Notes: generated by a model from the sequence alone, not told the origin. Shown: positions 44,507 to 55,712, numbered from the stretch's first letter. The stretch is 64,000 nt of DNA from Letharia columbiana (GCF_014066305.1 NW_023501099.1:124001-188000); one strand, 5' to 3'. A program made the numbers and translations.

Positions 44507-46024
44507 CTACACCTTCCCGTTCCCACCTTTCGTCTCACCATTATCCTTCCCCTTCCTCCTCTTCACATGAAACGCCTGCTTCAACCGCTTCAACTTCGCC
44601 CACCTCTCCTTATCCCTTTCATCCCTCACACCCAACTCCTCCCTCGTCGCCGACGAATGCGCCAGGCTCGCGACCTCGCTGCCCAGCCCATCCACAGCCC
44701 TCGCGGTGCCCGGTGCCTTATCTTCATCCTCGTGCCGCCTGTGGATCGCGCTCGCGTTGACGGCGCGCAGCAGGGCTTCCCAGCCCGCGAGGCCGTCGAG
44801 GGAGGTCCGTCGGGACGTTGCGCCGTTTTGGGAGAGGGGGCTGATCCAGGGGCAGTAGTCGCGGTGCTCGCCTACGACGTCGAGCCGATCCATGCTGGAG
44901 TGGGATGGAGATTCCGAGGAGGGTTTGAAGAGCCAGAGACCTAGGCGGCGGAAACAGGCGGTGCAGGTTGCGAGGCCGACGACGTGGCCTTCTTCTGCTC
45001 GCCAGCCGAAGAGGGCGAGGGCGAGAGCGGAGGTGTTGATGGGGGAAAGAGATGTGGTGGTGTTGGGAGGGGGGTTTGGAGGACTTGATGGAGTGGGGGA
45101 GGGTGGATCTGGAGACGGCGGGTGCAGGAGAGGCGCTAACTTCTGTGAAAGCGAGGAAAGATCGAAGCCTTCAGGCGTGGAGGGATCGGGTGGAAGTTCG
45201 GAAGCTACGGCGACCAGAGATATGTAGCGTTGCCGTAGGTCATCTGTTGCTGTTTTATGGTGCGCGAGAGGGAGGCGTTGAATGGTATCTGTGAGCTTCA
45301 TTAGTCCGATTGCCAGAGCAGTCAAGAAGGCGTGACGCATACCATCGCAGCCCTTCCTCCGCCACAAGCATCCCCCATCATGAGAAGTAACCACCATCTC
45401 CGCGTACTTCTCCACCAACTGCTCCTGCGCCTTTTCCCTCCACTCATCCTCGTCTTCCTCTTCGTCCGACGGGCGCTTCTCGGTGTCTTGCGTCTCTCCA
45501 CTATCGTGCTTCTCTTCCCTACTACTTTCCAACGTGATCACAACCTCTCTTCCACAGCCCCCAACACACTCAACCCTCTCCTTCCCCACACACGACCAAC
45601 CCCGCTTCGCCCACTGCACCTCATTGATCCTCTCCGGCTTCCCCATCCATTTATCCACGTGTCTATACGTCTTCAGTCGCTCGAGAAATTGTGCGCGATC
45701 CCACGGCGCAAAATTGGGTGTCTTGCGCTCCTCGTTCATTGTGACTATTGGACTAGGTTGCTTAGCTGTCGCTGCAGCCGCGCGCAGATTCGGTGATTGA
45801 GAGGCGAGGATACGTGTACTAGGAGGAACATATGCAGAAGCAGGGCGCACGATGCGAGGTTTTTTCGCGGGAGGATCCATTGTGGCGGGGAGAGTGGTGG
45901 TGGATGCATTGTAATTGTCATGATTCGACTTTGTGGCTAGTGACGTGCTGGACGCGTTGGAGATGGAGTCGAGGATCTTGTGAAATTTGCGCTTTGTGGT
46001 ACTTAAAGCGGTGCCTGTAGGCAT
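44507..46024 (-). CDS. C3HC zinc-finger protein, Rsm1/NIPA-like (505 aa)
   Basis: Single exon. I chose the ATG giving MPTGTALSTTKRKFHKILDS because that lysine-rich opening is typical; an ATG at 46115 would add 30 residues of no clear character. The C3HC domain begins FAPWDRAQFLERLKTYRHVDKWMG, continues AKRGWSCVGKERVECVGGCG and closes with TSHDGGCLWRRKGC, giving the Cys/His zinc set. A second conserved zone with ALALFGWRAEEG and CTACFRRLGLW, then HRDYCPWI, resembles the Rsm1-type repeat of the zinc domain. The family includes S. pombe Rsm1 (mRNA export) and animal NIPA (ubiquitin ligase adaptor). Long Pro/Ser-rich loops separate the parts. Confidence 0.85.
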   Translation of the reverse strand: MPTGTALSTTKRKFHKILDSISNASSTSLATKSNHDNYNASTTTLPATMDPPAKKPRIVRPASAYVPPSTRILASQSPNLRAAAATAKQPSPIVTMNEERKTPNFAPWDRAQFLERLKTYRHVDKWMGKPERINEVQWAKRGWSCVGKERVECVGGCGREVVITLESSREEKHDSGETQDTEKRPSDEEEDEDEWREKAQEQLVEKYAEMVVTSHDGGCLWRRKGCDGMRHAFLTALAIGLMKLTDTIQRLPLAHHKTATDDLRQRYISLVAVASELPPDPSTPEGFDLSSLSQKLAPLLHPPSPDPPSPTPSSPPNPPPNTTTSLSPINTSALALALFGWRAEEGHVVGLATCTACFRRLGLWLFKPSSESPSHSSMDRLDVVGEHRDYCPWISPLSQNGATSRRTSLDGLAGWEALLRAVNASAIHRRHEDEDKAPGTARAVDGLGSEVASLAHSSATREELGVRDERDKERWAKLKRLKQAFHVKRRKGKDNGETKGGNGKV

Positions 46025-46260
46025 GTCGGAAATTATATGGTGACATGCAAAGCTCAGATATGGAGGGTGAAGTAGGGATCTGTGGGTAGATGCTTGTTCA
46101 GTTGTTCTCCACATCAATAGATCTTCAGCGGCAGGGTCGCTTAACGCGCTAAAGTTGGACGTGTCTGGCCTTCATTGTTTAGCTTCATCGTTGTGCATCA
46201 TGAGTAAAGTAGGTCATTTGTTCAAGTTTCGGTCCATTCATTGAGTTTTGATATTCACAT

Positions 46261-47496
46261 ATGAGAGCGATAGAATCGAAGTCAAGGCTGTATTCAAAGT
46301 TCCTGCTGGTTTTCTTGGCCTTACCACTCATAATCCTGGCTCTGTGCAAAGTACCCGTCATTTCTTCTCGTCTTGCTCTCCTCTCCCAACATTTCCCTCC
46401 CTTCATACATCTCAGGCCCTTCTCATCATCACCCATCATGTCATATCAAAGAGAACTACACATTGCCCAATTAGCCGTTCAACGCGCTACCCTTCTCACC
46501 CAGCGAGTTTTCCATGAAAAAGCCAAAGGCACCCTCTCGAAAGATGACAAATCCCCAGTCACAATCGGCGATTTCGGCGCCCAAGCATTGATCATCCATG
46601 CCATCAAGAGCAACTTCCCCAACGATGAGATCGTCGGCGAAGAAGAAGCTAGCCCGTTACGAGAGAACAAGAACCTCTCCAGCCAGATATGGGACCTAGT
46701 AAAGAACACCAGCTTAGAGGATCAAAGTTCGGAGAGTGAACTCGGTGGTCCAGTTGAAAGCGAGGAACAGATGCTGCAAACCATTGACGCCGGCAACAGC
46801 GCTGGCGGTGCGCATGGCAGGATATGGGCTTTGGATCCCATCGACGGCACCATGGGCTTTCTACGAGGCGGCCAGTACGCCGTCTGCTTAGCACTGATCG
46901 AAGACGGCGACGTCAAAGTCGGCGTCCTCGGCTGCCCCAACCTCCCAATCGACAACGCCGCACCCCTGTCCGCAGACGTGGGAGACGAAAGCGGCGCCGG
47001 CCGCGGCGTCCTCTTCGCCGCCGTCGCCGGCTCCGGCGCAACGAGCCGACCGCTCGGCCCCGGCGCTTTACAGACGAGCCAACCCATCCACATGAAATCC
47101 GTCCCCGACATAACCCACGCCACGTTCTGCGAAAGCGTCGAAGCGAGCCACTCAGCGCATGGCGACCAAGCCGCGATCGCGAACAAGCTGGGCATCACGA
47201 GGGAGAGCGTACGGATGGATTCGCAAGCCAAGTACGGCTCGATCGCGTGGGGAGCCGGGGATTTGTACCTGCGGCTGCCGGTGCGGAAGGATTACCAGGA
47301 GAAGATATGGGACCATGCTGCGGGGGATGTCATCGTGAGGGAGGCGGGAGGGGCGGTGACGGACGCGGAGGGGAAGCGCTTGGATTTCTCAAAGGGGAGG
47401 ACGTTGGAGGAGAACAAGGGTGTCGTGGCCGCGCCGGGGGCGGTGCATGCTCAGGTGCTGGAAGCGGTAAAGAGCGTGTTGGGCTCGAAGACGTAG
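46261..47496 (+). CDS. met22: 3'(2'),5'-bisphosphate nucleotidase (Met22/Hal2 type)
   Basis: Single open frame of 411 aa from 46261, or 352 aa from the ATG at 46438 (MSYQRELHIAQLAVQRA), the usual family start and length. The inositol-monophosphatase fold motifs are present: DKSPVTIGDFGAQ, EEE in VGEEEAS, the metal box ALDPIDGTMGFLRGGQYAV, and the late WDHAAGDVIVREAGG. It hydrolyses PAP and PAPS by-products of sulphate assimilation and, in yeast, is a lithium- and sodium-sensitive determinant of salt tolerance. The extra 59 residues include a hydrophobic stretch and RPFSSSPIM, which resembles a mitochondrial presequence. Alternative starts could give two locations. It is divergent from the Rsm1-like gene. 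Confidence 0.93.
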   Translation: MRAIESKSRLYSKFLLVFLALPLIILALCKVPVISSRLALLSQHFPPFIHLRPFSSSPIMSYQRELHIAQLAVQRATLLTQRVFHEKAKGTLSKDDKSPVTIGDFGAQALIIHAIKSNFPNDEIVGEEEASPLRENKNLSSQIWDLVKNTSLEDQSSESELGGPVESEEQMLQTIDAGNSAGGAHGRIWALDPIDGTMGFLRGGQYAVCLALIEDGDVKVGVLGCPNLPIDNAAPLSADVGDESGAGRGVLFAAVAGSGATSRPLGPGALQTSQPIHMKSVPDITHATFCESVEASHSAHGDQAAIANKLGITRESVRMDSQAKYGSIAWGAGDLYLRLPVRKDYQEKIWDHAAGDVIVREAGGAVTDAEGKRLDFSKGRTLEENKGVVAAPGAVHAQVLEAVKSVLGSKT

Positions 47497-47859
47497 ATGA
47501 CGTTGATCCTACTGCTTGCCTCAACACTTTTATCCGACGTAGGCATGCATGCTCGCGCACCTGGACCAATGTTACTGGTTCCGAGAACTCGTATAACGGG
47601 CGATAGACAAGGAAGGATTACTGAATCAAAGGTTACTTGCTATCGTGCTAGCTATCGAAGTTCGTCTAGCTACACTGCTCTAAAGTCATGAAGCTTTCAT
47701 CGTGAACCTAAATACGAAGAAACAGCATGCAGCATGGAAAAATTCATGCGGACAGCGCCGTTTTGGTATCTTTCTCGGGGCCCGAAGGTGTCACCAAGAC
47801 GCCAGAAAACGTTCCTCATCCTTGTTGTTAATGGAGGGTGCCTGCAGACTGTTAAGCCG

Positions 47860-49887
47860 TCACGAGAACATTTTGAGGGAATTTGACGGCTCCTCGCGCG
47901 CAGGACCCAAGATAAGGTCGACGTCTTTCTCGTCAATCATCGCGCCCTTTCCTGAGCACTTGGCTTTAGACTTGAGCTGCGAGCATAGATCATCCATGTC
48001 GGCCTCCCCTTTCTGCACTTTCTCTGAGGATTGGAGGCGATCCCTGAAGCGCGAAGAAGTTAGCACGCTGATGACTATCGCAGCAAGGACGCAGTGCACG
48101 AACCAAAGCTTGTCGCAAGCCAAAAATTGCTTCCTGTCATCTTCAGGCCCCAATTCGCTAGGGCTAGCGTTTTTCTGGATTTCAATTTCCTGCATCAAAT
48201 CCTTCTTCGGTGGCGCCTCGCCAGTATAGTAAGGAGTGCCGAAGTCTTGCAACGGGAACGCGTCGTTAAAGAAGTCGCCGAAAGCATTGTTGTTCAGAAT
48301 ATTATCCTGAGGATCTCTGTAGTCGCCAAAAAGGACTGGATCGAATGCTCCGCCATTCTGCTGCGCCATCCAGTCGATCCCATTGATATCGGCAGCTGGT
48401 GACTTGGCCACATTTGAAGAAGCTACAGAAGAGTTAGACGGGGTTTACGAGAGCGCTCGAATGATTGTTTACCTTTGTTTTGAGCCTTGCCCTCCTCGTT
48501 GATGGTATCAAGTCCTCCTTCACTTGACTTACGATTATCAGGCGAGTCGGCCGATGACTCTGGCGTAGTACCGCATGATGAGTCGAGAGCACCATGTGAC
48601 ATTGACGATGTAGGAGACCCAGTAATGGAAGTAGAGGAGTTGTTTCGGAGGGTGGAAATCTGGGCGTGTCCATTCACACTACCGACACTGTCTTGCTTAG
48701 CCGTGCTAGGCGTAGAACTAGCTTTGCCCGTTGTGTAAGACAGATAATCTGCTGAATTGTTACGGCTGGCGTTCTCCAGTACCGACGGATCGAACAATCC
48801 ATTAAGATCAGCGTAATCTTTGTTAATGAAGCCGTTATTGGAGACCTGGCTTGGTCTGGACTGCCCTAAAGGAGTGGAGAACATTCCATTGAAGCTTGGT
48901 GGTGACTTGCTCGCGGCTGATGACTGTTTTCTGACATTACCCGAAGGTGTTGTGCTTGAAGCAGAAGCTGAACGTTGGCCCATCTGCGTAGGGGAAGTAG
49001 TTTTAGCAATCGAGCCATTACTCATGAAGGAGCCTGGAAGATCTCCGAACTTGGGAAAGTTAAAATGAAAGTCACTGCCATTCCCATAGCTATGCGACTG
49101 GGTGGCGGATAGCGGAGGAGAGTAGCCAGCCGCTGTAGTGTTCAAGGACATCCTCTTGCGATACTCCTTCAGCTCCATGCTCATCTTTTCTACTTGTGTG
49201 CGGAGGCGTCCATTCTCATGATTTGTAGCCTCGGAAGCTTTCTCGAGGTCTTCGACTTTGGTCTCCAAATCCTTCAGGTGACGTTCTTTGCGCTCGCGGA
49301 AAGCTCTTTGGGCAGCTCTGTTTTGCGCCTTGCGTTTCTGCCAGGCAGAATGTTAGTAGTGGAGTTGGTGCACATAGCCTGAATGAGCATACCGTCGTCG
49401 GCTCTCCAGTCAATGGCTTTCGCCCTGGCTTCTTCGCGGACTTATCATCTCCCTCGCGTCTCTTGCTAGTCCCCTCCTCGTCGTCCTCATCATCCATGGA
49501 AGCCTTTCTCTTATCGTGGTGTTCGCCATCGACATGTGATTCCGTGCCAGGCAGGTCACCGAAAAGCTGGTCAGTACTATTGTCCCAGTCGAAGTTCCCA
49601 TCATCAAGTTCGTAGTCTAGGAAGGGGCTTTCGTCGAAGCTGCCGAGCTGGCCTGAGCCTGGCGTCTCCTGCAGTGGGGAAGTGAACATATTTGGTCCAT
49701 TCGCCATGTGGTCGTTAGTACGTTGTAGCTGCTTTGGGTCGCTGTTTGATCGCGTGGTGCCTGAGGTACCGTTGCGCGAGATCTGAGACGAGCTTTCAAT
49801 CGGGTTGTTGGAAGACAAAGCGGTGCGAAGTAAATCCTCCTGGTGAGGCGTCAATGTGAGATCTGGACCGTATGCTGTACCATTCAT
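47860..49887 (-). CDS. yap1: AP-1-like bZIP transcription factor (Yap1 type, 620 aa)
   Basis: Exons 49887-49393, 49337-48473, 48422-48104 and 48043-47860 sum to 621 codons. The basic region reads KRKAQNRAAQRAFRERKERH, the fungal Pap1/Yap1 DNA-contact sequence, followed by a leucine zipper (LKDLETKVEDLEKA...). The junction between exons 1 and 2 falls just before this region. A Ser/Asn-rich middle contains one Cys in SSCGTTPESS, resembling the n-CRD. The C-terminal Cys-rich domain (c-CRD) holds CDKLWDRLQ, DDLC and KAKC, with the nuclear-export-like end DVDLIL. In Yap1, c-CRD disulphides block nuclear export under oxidative stress. The intron inside the c-CRD (48044-48103) is discussed in the findings. 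Confidence 0.94.
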
Positions 49888-50865
49888 GATAGTTCAAGAC
49901 GTCAATTCCGGCGGACAGTACAGATTGATGATCTTCGTCCTCTGGAGATGGCGGCTAATGGATGTTACGATATTTTATGGAGTATGCGGAAACAGTTCGG
50001 AGCCAAGACCGAGGACCCCACCGGATTGATTACTGATGTGAGGGATCTGGTGCGACAACTGGCCAGTAGACAATGAGTAGTCTCTCACTTTTCCAAAGAG
50101 AAATCAGTATGGAGAGCTCTGGCTTGGTCGAAGCAGTGAAGGAGTAGTGATGCCTGACACTGTATGACGGAGATGAACATTCAGGAAGAAATTCGAAAAG
50201 CGGTGGTGGTGTCTGTAAGATAAGGGTCTGCGGAGTGGTGGATCTTGAATGCAGGACCAATCGAGCTCCTCGTACCTGGAAAAGGTATGGTGGTGTGACA
50301 GGCAGACACGACAGGAAATGATAGTGTTGCAAGCCAACGAAATGTAACCGGAGACGGGATGATAGAAGTCCCTAGACGTTGAACTGTTCAAGCACTAGAG
50401 TATGGTGACGACAATAAGCTCGGTGCTCTTGGTGCTCACCCTTGTTAACGGGTTGTGCTGTAGCCTGTCTTGCTCAGACTCGTCCCGAACCCTTTTTTCT
50501 TTTTGCTTCTGTAGCGGTCTGAATAAGTCTGGGCCTCGAGCGAAGGATGAATGGACCCAATCAATTCTTGTAGCCTGTTTACTCCTCAAGCTTGGCGAAC
50601 GTTGATTTCTCAGCGAGTCAGCAATTCGGTCTTGCCAAGGCCAGCTTCTCGGTAAAAGGTTCTACCGATATCCCGGTCAAGCCTTGGCAACCCGGTGGTG
50701 AAAGCCTTCCCTAGCTGACCAATGACTTCAATGACTTCACAACGACTACCATCAGTCCCCTGCGAATATCTCTCGACACCGAGTAACAACCATCACTACC
50801 GAGGCTGAACGTTCCTGCGAGCCATCCACCTGCGCAGCTTGCTCGGATCTTGAACTAAGGACATT
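49888..50865. promoter_or_regulatory. divergent promoter region of yap1 and the SPF30-like gene
   Basis: About 980 bases between the two start codons. No supported gene. Short frames exist on both strands, including several ATGs on the - strand side that could be upstream ORFs in a long yap1 leader; I cannot place the transcript start. The part near 50640-50720 has GGCAAG / CCTTGGC segments that look like a weak inverted pair. Confidence 0.5.
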
Positions 50866-51814
50866 ATGAGCAATGAAGTTGCCTCTCTGGAAGCCGAGAT
50901 TAAAGAGTACAAGCTACAGGTTAGCTCGCCGATCCTCCCCATGCATCATGATATACTGATACCTTAAACCTTGACAGCTCGAGACCGTTCAATCAGGTTT
51001 ACAAGCCGACCCAGACAATGCGGATCTGCAAGGACTCAAGACAGAGCTTGAAGAAGTCATTTCCCTCACCGAAAGCGCGATCGCAGAGCTAAAGCCAGCT
51101 TCAGCACCAGCACCGACCAAGAAGCCATCGTCACCACCAATTAAGGAAAAGTGGTCGAAGGAGAACCATCCGGCCTTCCAAGCGGGCTACCGCAAGCCAG
51201 CTGCGCCTCAGAGTCCTGTTGAAGAACCTCAAGCACCTACTACGTTCTCCGTGAATGACAATATCCTAGCGAAGTGGAAGTCGGGGGACAAGGCCTTTTA
51301 CCCTGCCAGGATTACATCTATCACCGGCTCATCGAGCAAGCCAGTCTACATCGTTACCTTCAAGAACTACACCACAACCGAAACTCTGTCCGCTCACGAC
51401 ATCAAACCGATCTCAAGCGACTCGAAGAAGCGAAAGGCTGATGGTCCTCCAGGGAACCCCACCACGCCATCAATACCCACCAGCAGCAATGTCATATCGG
51501 CAGCAGCGAACATTGACCCCACACTCGCCAGTCAGGCAAAGAAAGAACCAAGTAAGGTCAGCGATGGACCGGTACGGCCAGCGAAGGTCCCACGCAAGGT
51601 CAAAGCAAATAAGGAGCTGGAAGCAGGCAAGAACAAATGGCAGGACTTTACCACGAAGGGAAAAACTGGAAAGGTCGCGAAGAAGGAGAGTATGTTCAGG
51701 ACGCCCGAAGGTGTCAATGCGAGAGTTGGCTTCACTGGGTCAGGCCAGCAGATGAGGAAGGATCCTGGTCGAAGTCGACACATCTACCAGCAGGCAGGGG
51801 ATGAGGAAGGGTGA
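50866..51814 (+). CDS. SPF30/SMNDC1-like Tudor protein (296 aa)
   Basis: Exons 50866-50919 and 50978-51814 sum to 297 codons. The N-terminus (MSNEVASLEAEIKEYKLQLE, then ADLQGLKTELEEVISLTE) is a coiled coil, the usual SPF30 opening. The Tudor domain is about residues 115-170: SVNDNILAKWKSGDKAFYPARITSI, then YIVTFKNYTTTETL and DIKPI, with the aromatic cage residues Trp, Tyr and Phe visible. A Lys-rich tail ends KNKWQDFTTKGKTGKV followed by ESMFRTPEGVNARVGFTGSG, a conserved splicing-factor ending. The family joins the spliceosome and binds dimethyl-arginine. It is divergent from yap1. Confidence 0.88.
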
Positions 51815-54559
51815 AAAGGGTTTTAAATAAGGCTTGCATACTTAGTAAATGGTGGTTGTGTGCCCAAGCTGACTAGACTTTGTACGGCCGGTTCTAGTGC
51901 AGAGACCACACCGACGTGTGTGGCATGATCATATTGAATGATTGTTTTCCATGCTGGACGGTTCTGGTTTGCCCACACCTTTGTTTTGTGTGCGAGCTAA
52001 ATTATGGTGAAAAACAGGGGCTCTAGCGCGCAATTCATCAGATCTCTGGTAGGAACTCATAAGTTTCCTTGCCCCCTTGACCGAGTTCCCTCTCCATACC
52101 CAAAATCATCGCGCCAACTTATATTTGAATTTTCTTCCACCTGCCAAAGTTATGCCGATCAGATCTGCGGTTACTACATGGGAGTAGTTGCTACGCTCGC
52201 TCAAATGGCTGCTTCAATTGTTGCTGCACTCCGAACTGTCACTCATAGTCAATGGCATGACCTCATTCAATGTACCTGGGTCCCTCATCTCATTTCCCTC
52301 GCCAAGGCCCGGCTTTTTGCGTTGTATCTGATATTGTTCTAGACCGTGAGATCATGTTTTGCCATTCAAGGAGGGTCAACCACCCAAGATCTCATCCAAA
52401 TCCCTCCAACAATCATTCTGAAACCTTTCTTTGCAGGAATGAGATCAAGCTGTGTCTTACTTGCTCTTGCCGAGGTCGACATATAGATTCCCCTGATTAT
52501 CTGTATAGAAGTCAATGACTTGTGTTTCACCTACAGAGTTCTTCCCCAATCGACTCCCACATTCCTCGCTGGCGATGTCGAATACACATAGAAATGATTG
52601 CTACCTAGGCCTGCCAGAGGGTGTACCGTTTTTTCCGCTCATGTTGATGCTTCGAAACGCGATGTTCACCACGCATTCATGATCATCTATACAAATAATC
52701 GGTCAGCTCCTTGTGAGGCCTATTTCTATGACAGAGATGCATCATCTCAAAAGACAAGGAAAATCACAAGGCAACCTCCACCCCCAACCCCGGAAAAGTG
52801 CCAGACATTATCATTTCAAATTAAGGAACCTGAGGATTCATTGCCTTCGAAAGCTACTAGATTGCATCCACTATATTTGTGGTATTGAAACACAACTGAG
52901 ACATTTCAGGACGGCTTACGCTACAGTGACATTGCACGTGCGGTATAAAGCTGTGAACCTCGATCAAAGGTTGTCGTCGCTCTCGGTATTTGACTTCCTC
53001 ATCAGTGCAAACTTCGAGAGCATGCTCAAGAATCAAAAGCCTTGTTCATTGCTTCGATGTCGCATGCTGAGATTATGTATGATCCCACCCGCATTCACAG
53101 CGTCGAAACCCACGCGCCTCCGAACCGTCTCTCCAACGGCGAAGTTGACCTCTCGAGGCGGCTCGTGCGCCGCGATTTCCTCCGGATTTGAGCGACAAAC
53201 CAATAATATGTTTCCCCAATCGCATGTGTTTGTCAATGCTTGAACCTTGAGCTGAAAATTGAAGCGATTATGCGCACCGCTAAGGTCACATCGATCTCGA
53301 AGTTGACACCAGAGATGATTCTCAGGATGCGGATTTCAGTCATTGTCAGCCGAGGCCATTTTCAATCAAAACCCTCGTCCTTTCACCCACTGGGAACTTT
53401 ACGCATTCTACTTTGTGCCAATTCGGCCAAACTTTCTTTTCCTTCCAGACTCTTTAGCCTTCCTAAATTGATATTACTCCGCAACTATCGGGCTCGGTTC
53501 ATCAGAACAGTCATTGTTCCATAGACCAGCTCCGTGATCTGCTCGTGACAGCAAGATCGGCGCAAATATCACCTGGATATGCCTTGTATCCAACCTGGTC
53601 ATCTTTAATAAATCGATGTCTGCGGCTGCCTGCCAGAAGATTTATCTCGGCGGCACTCATTGTGCTAAGCGTTGACAAACTGTATGAGCAGAGACGCTGG
53701 GAAAAGCTCGAGACTGAATGTTCACTTGTAAACATTCACGCTCGTTTTGTTGGGATGCCAGTGAAGGCTTCTCCATTCACACCACCAGCGGTGAATTTGA
53801 GGTTTCCGCATTCTCCTTCTCACCCAGTGATCTTCTTTCTACTTTCCTACACACACATTCTATTTGCCCACGAAAGATGCACAAGCAACATGTTTCAAGC
53901 TTGTAAGACGCAACCAAGTCAATGTCTTTGTCCCCTAAGTGCAGCTTATGTTCTACATGTTAGCCATTCTCGTACTCAGCGATGTGAATTCCGCAGCTAT
54001 TTGACACAATTCTCCAAGTCCTCAATACTATATATGTAAATATTCCCAATCTTCCAACTTGATTTCACAGACCCGAAAACTCTGCTTCTTCAAGCCCATA
54101 ACCAAGACACCGCCAGGGAACTGATCGAGGGAGTCAAAGGCAGCGAGATCGAAGTAAGAGACAGATTCTTCCTTCGATTTCGCACCCACCTGCCTGACGC
54201 GATGACTGACCCAGTCATCACAAGCCTTCCCTTTCTTCAATCTGTCTGAGCATATCAAGGCTGTTTTACCATGATCTCCTTTCACTCCAGTACATTGGTC
54301 AGCTTCATATGTCGAGAACTCTTAGCTCAGCATCGAATCGCCACGAAACTTATCAGGGGAGCTACCAAACTTACGCCTTTCCTGCAAGAGCAAGTCAAGG
54401 AGGATCGCCGACGATGCATTTGTGGTGTCTGTTAGGCATCCAGTATCCTCCTCCTCACCGTATCACGATCCCTCCAGTTTACCATTTCCTACCATGGACA
54501 TCCTACCATTCCTCCTATCGTTCCTCGCTCCCGCATTCTCCGTCCTTGGTGACTGACTG
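51815..54559. other. gene-poor accessory stretch
   Basis: About 2.7 kb with only short frames. The most coding-like is on - at 54028-54285 (85 codons, rich in charged residues, DHGKTALICSDRLKKGK...FPGGVLVMGLKKQSFRV), which could be a single exon of an unrecognised gene. The + frames at 52598-52888, 52713-53243 and 53545-54039 show no family motif. No repeats are obvious. Composition is moderately A+T-rich compared with the core. Confidence 0.4.
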
Positions 54560-55168
54560 ATGAATATGGCCGCCATGTACATGCTGACGGACGGCCTGTT
54601 GCCCTCCATTGCGGTCATCAAGGGCTTGAGTATGTTGATTGGCGCGTCCGGAAGTCGACGTCTTCGGCTACTGGGAGCTCACGGACGCGTCACTACCGGG
54701 GATGCGACCCATACGACCCGTCAACCTACATCAGCAGAAGCTACAACAGCAGGAGCAGTTGACGATGACCAGTGGTTTGATGGCGAAAAATCGTACCCAT
54801 CACTGGCAGAGGACCCGAATGACACTCAAATGGTTCGTGATCAGACCAAATATCTCGCATGGTTAGCCAAGATCTCCGCTATTCCAGAATGCCGCATCAT
54901 AGATCTTGCAAGGCAAGGCTCAACATCTCTCACATACGCGTACACAGCTCTCCTTCGAGGACTTGCGAATTCTTTCCCGTCGCCTCTTGATGTCACTGAT
55001 TATCTTCTGCAACTTCACCTCTTGCTACATCAGTCTTTGCGAATCATTCGCATCCATTTCATACATATCGACATTTTGCAAGGCAAAACACGTGAGGAAA
55101 CAGGTTTCACAAAAACAACAATAATAACAACAGTAAGTGCACAGTCGCTCCGCAGGCGCGACTGCTGA
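54560..55168 (+). CDS. unrecognised open frame (202 aa), doubtful
   Basis: An ATG-initiated frame with a hydrophobic-ish start (MNMAAMYMLTDGLLPSIAVIKGL), an acidic middle (DDDQWFDGEKSYPSLAEDPND) and a Leu-rich part (SPLDVTDYLLQLHLLLHQSLRIIRI). I do not recognise it. A GTAAGT at 55133 followed by branch-like CTGAC/CTAAC and an AG could be an intron leading toward the frame at 55225, but the phases do not match in the simplest pairings, so the two cannot be joined with confidence. It may be spurious. Confidence 0.25.
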   Translation: MNMAAMYMLTDGLLPSIAVIKGLSMLIGASGSRRLRLLGAHGRVTTGDATHTTRQPTSAEATTAGAVDDDQWFDGEKSYPSLAEDPNDTQMVRDQTKYLAWLAKISAIPECRIIDLARQGSTSLTYAYTALLRGLANSFPSPLDVTDYLLQLHLLLHQSLRIIRIHFIHIDILQGKTREETGFTKTTIITTVSAQSLRRRDC

Positions 55169-55215
55169 CTCCTGACTGTTTCTGCCACCATCGCTCCGCA
55201 TGCGCAACTGCTAAC
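55145..55215 (+). repeat. two copies of a 25-base hairpin-like repeat
   Basis: TCGCTCCGCAGGCGCGACT at 55145 and TCGCTCCGCATGCGCAACT at 55191, both followed by GCT(G/A)AC, are 46 bases apart. The first can fold as a hairpin with AGTCGC pairing GCGACT around a nine-base loop. They lie between two doubtful open frames. The motif CGCTCCGC recurs in the GC-rich block near 57.9-58.2 kb. Confidence 0.6.
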
Positions 55216-55224
55216 AAGTCCTAG

Positions 55225-55712
55225 TGTCTTATTTACCTTATAGAACTTGCTTCTGCCGAGGCGATGATATCTGTGTTCGTGATGAGTTTACCCCCTATGA
55301 CAATTCCAAGGCCGGAAGGCGCGGCATTGGCCGCTGTGTTGAGATCCCTCTGCACCTTCAGGCGCAGGTAAGGAAATCGATACGGCGCCATCGCCGCGTT
55401 GGATGGTCTCGACGAATGTCTCGTCGACGGGCTAAACTTGACAAGGAGATCACCCAGTGGCGTAAAGCACAGGAGCACACGGTAGCGACGGCTTCGGCTG
55501 CTCCTGCCATGATTGCAGATCTTCAACGCCAGCTTGTGGCGGCAAATGAGCGCGTTGGGGAATTGGAGGAGGAGCTTGAGAGCCTCCGTCGGCACGTGGC
55601 GGAAGTTAACGGCTATCAACTCGAAGACTACGCCTCGACCACCTCCTCGTTGGCGCAATGGGCCGATGAATTCGACTCGGAGTCTGACGTTGAGACGGCG
55701 GAGGATTCTTGA
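55225..55712 (+). CDS. hypothetical coiled-coil protein, start uncertain
   Basis: The open frame has no ATG until 55417 (MSRRRAKLDKEI), although coding-like residues precede it (DICVRDEFTPYDNSKAGRRG). The visible part has an Arg-rich basic patch (RKSIRRHRRVGWSRRMSRRR), then a good coiled coil (MIADLQRQLVAANERVGELE then EELESLRRHV), then an acidic tail (DEFDSESDVETAEDS). A basic patch followed by a heptad region recalls bZIP or structural proteins, but the bZIP DNA-contact signature is absent. It could belong to a mobile element. Function unknown. Confidence 0.4.

Noticed and set aside
46824..47606. 260-codon Arg-rich + frame
   Set aside because: It is the wrong reading frame of the Met22/Hal2 gene in GC-rich sequence; low-complexity Arg/Gly content is typical of such shadows.
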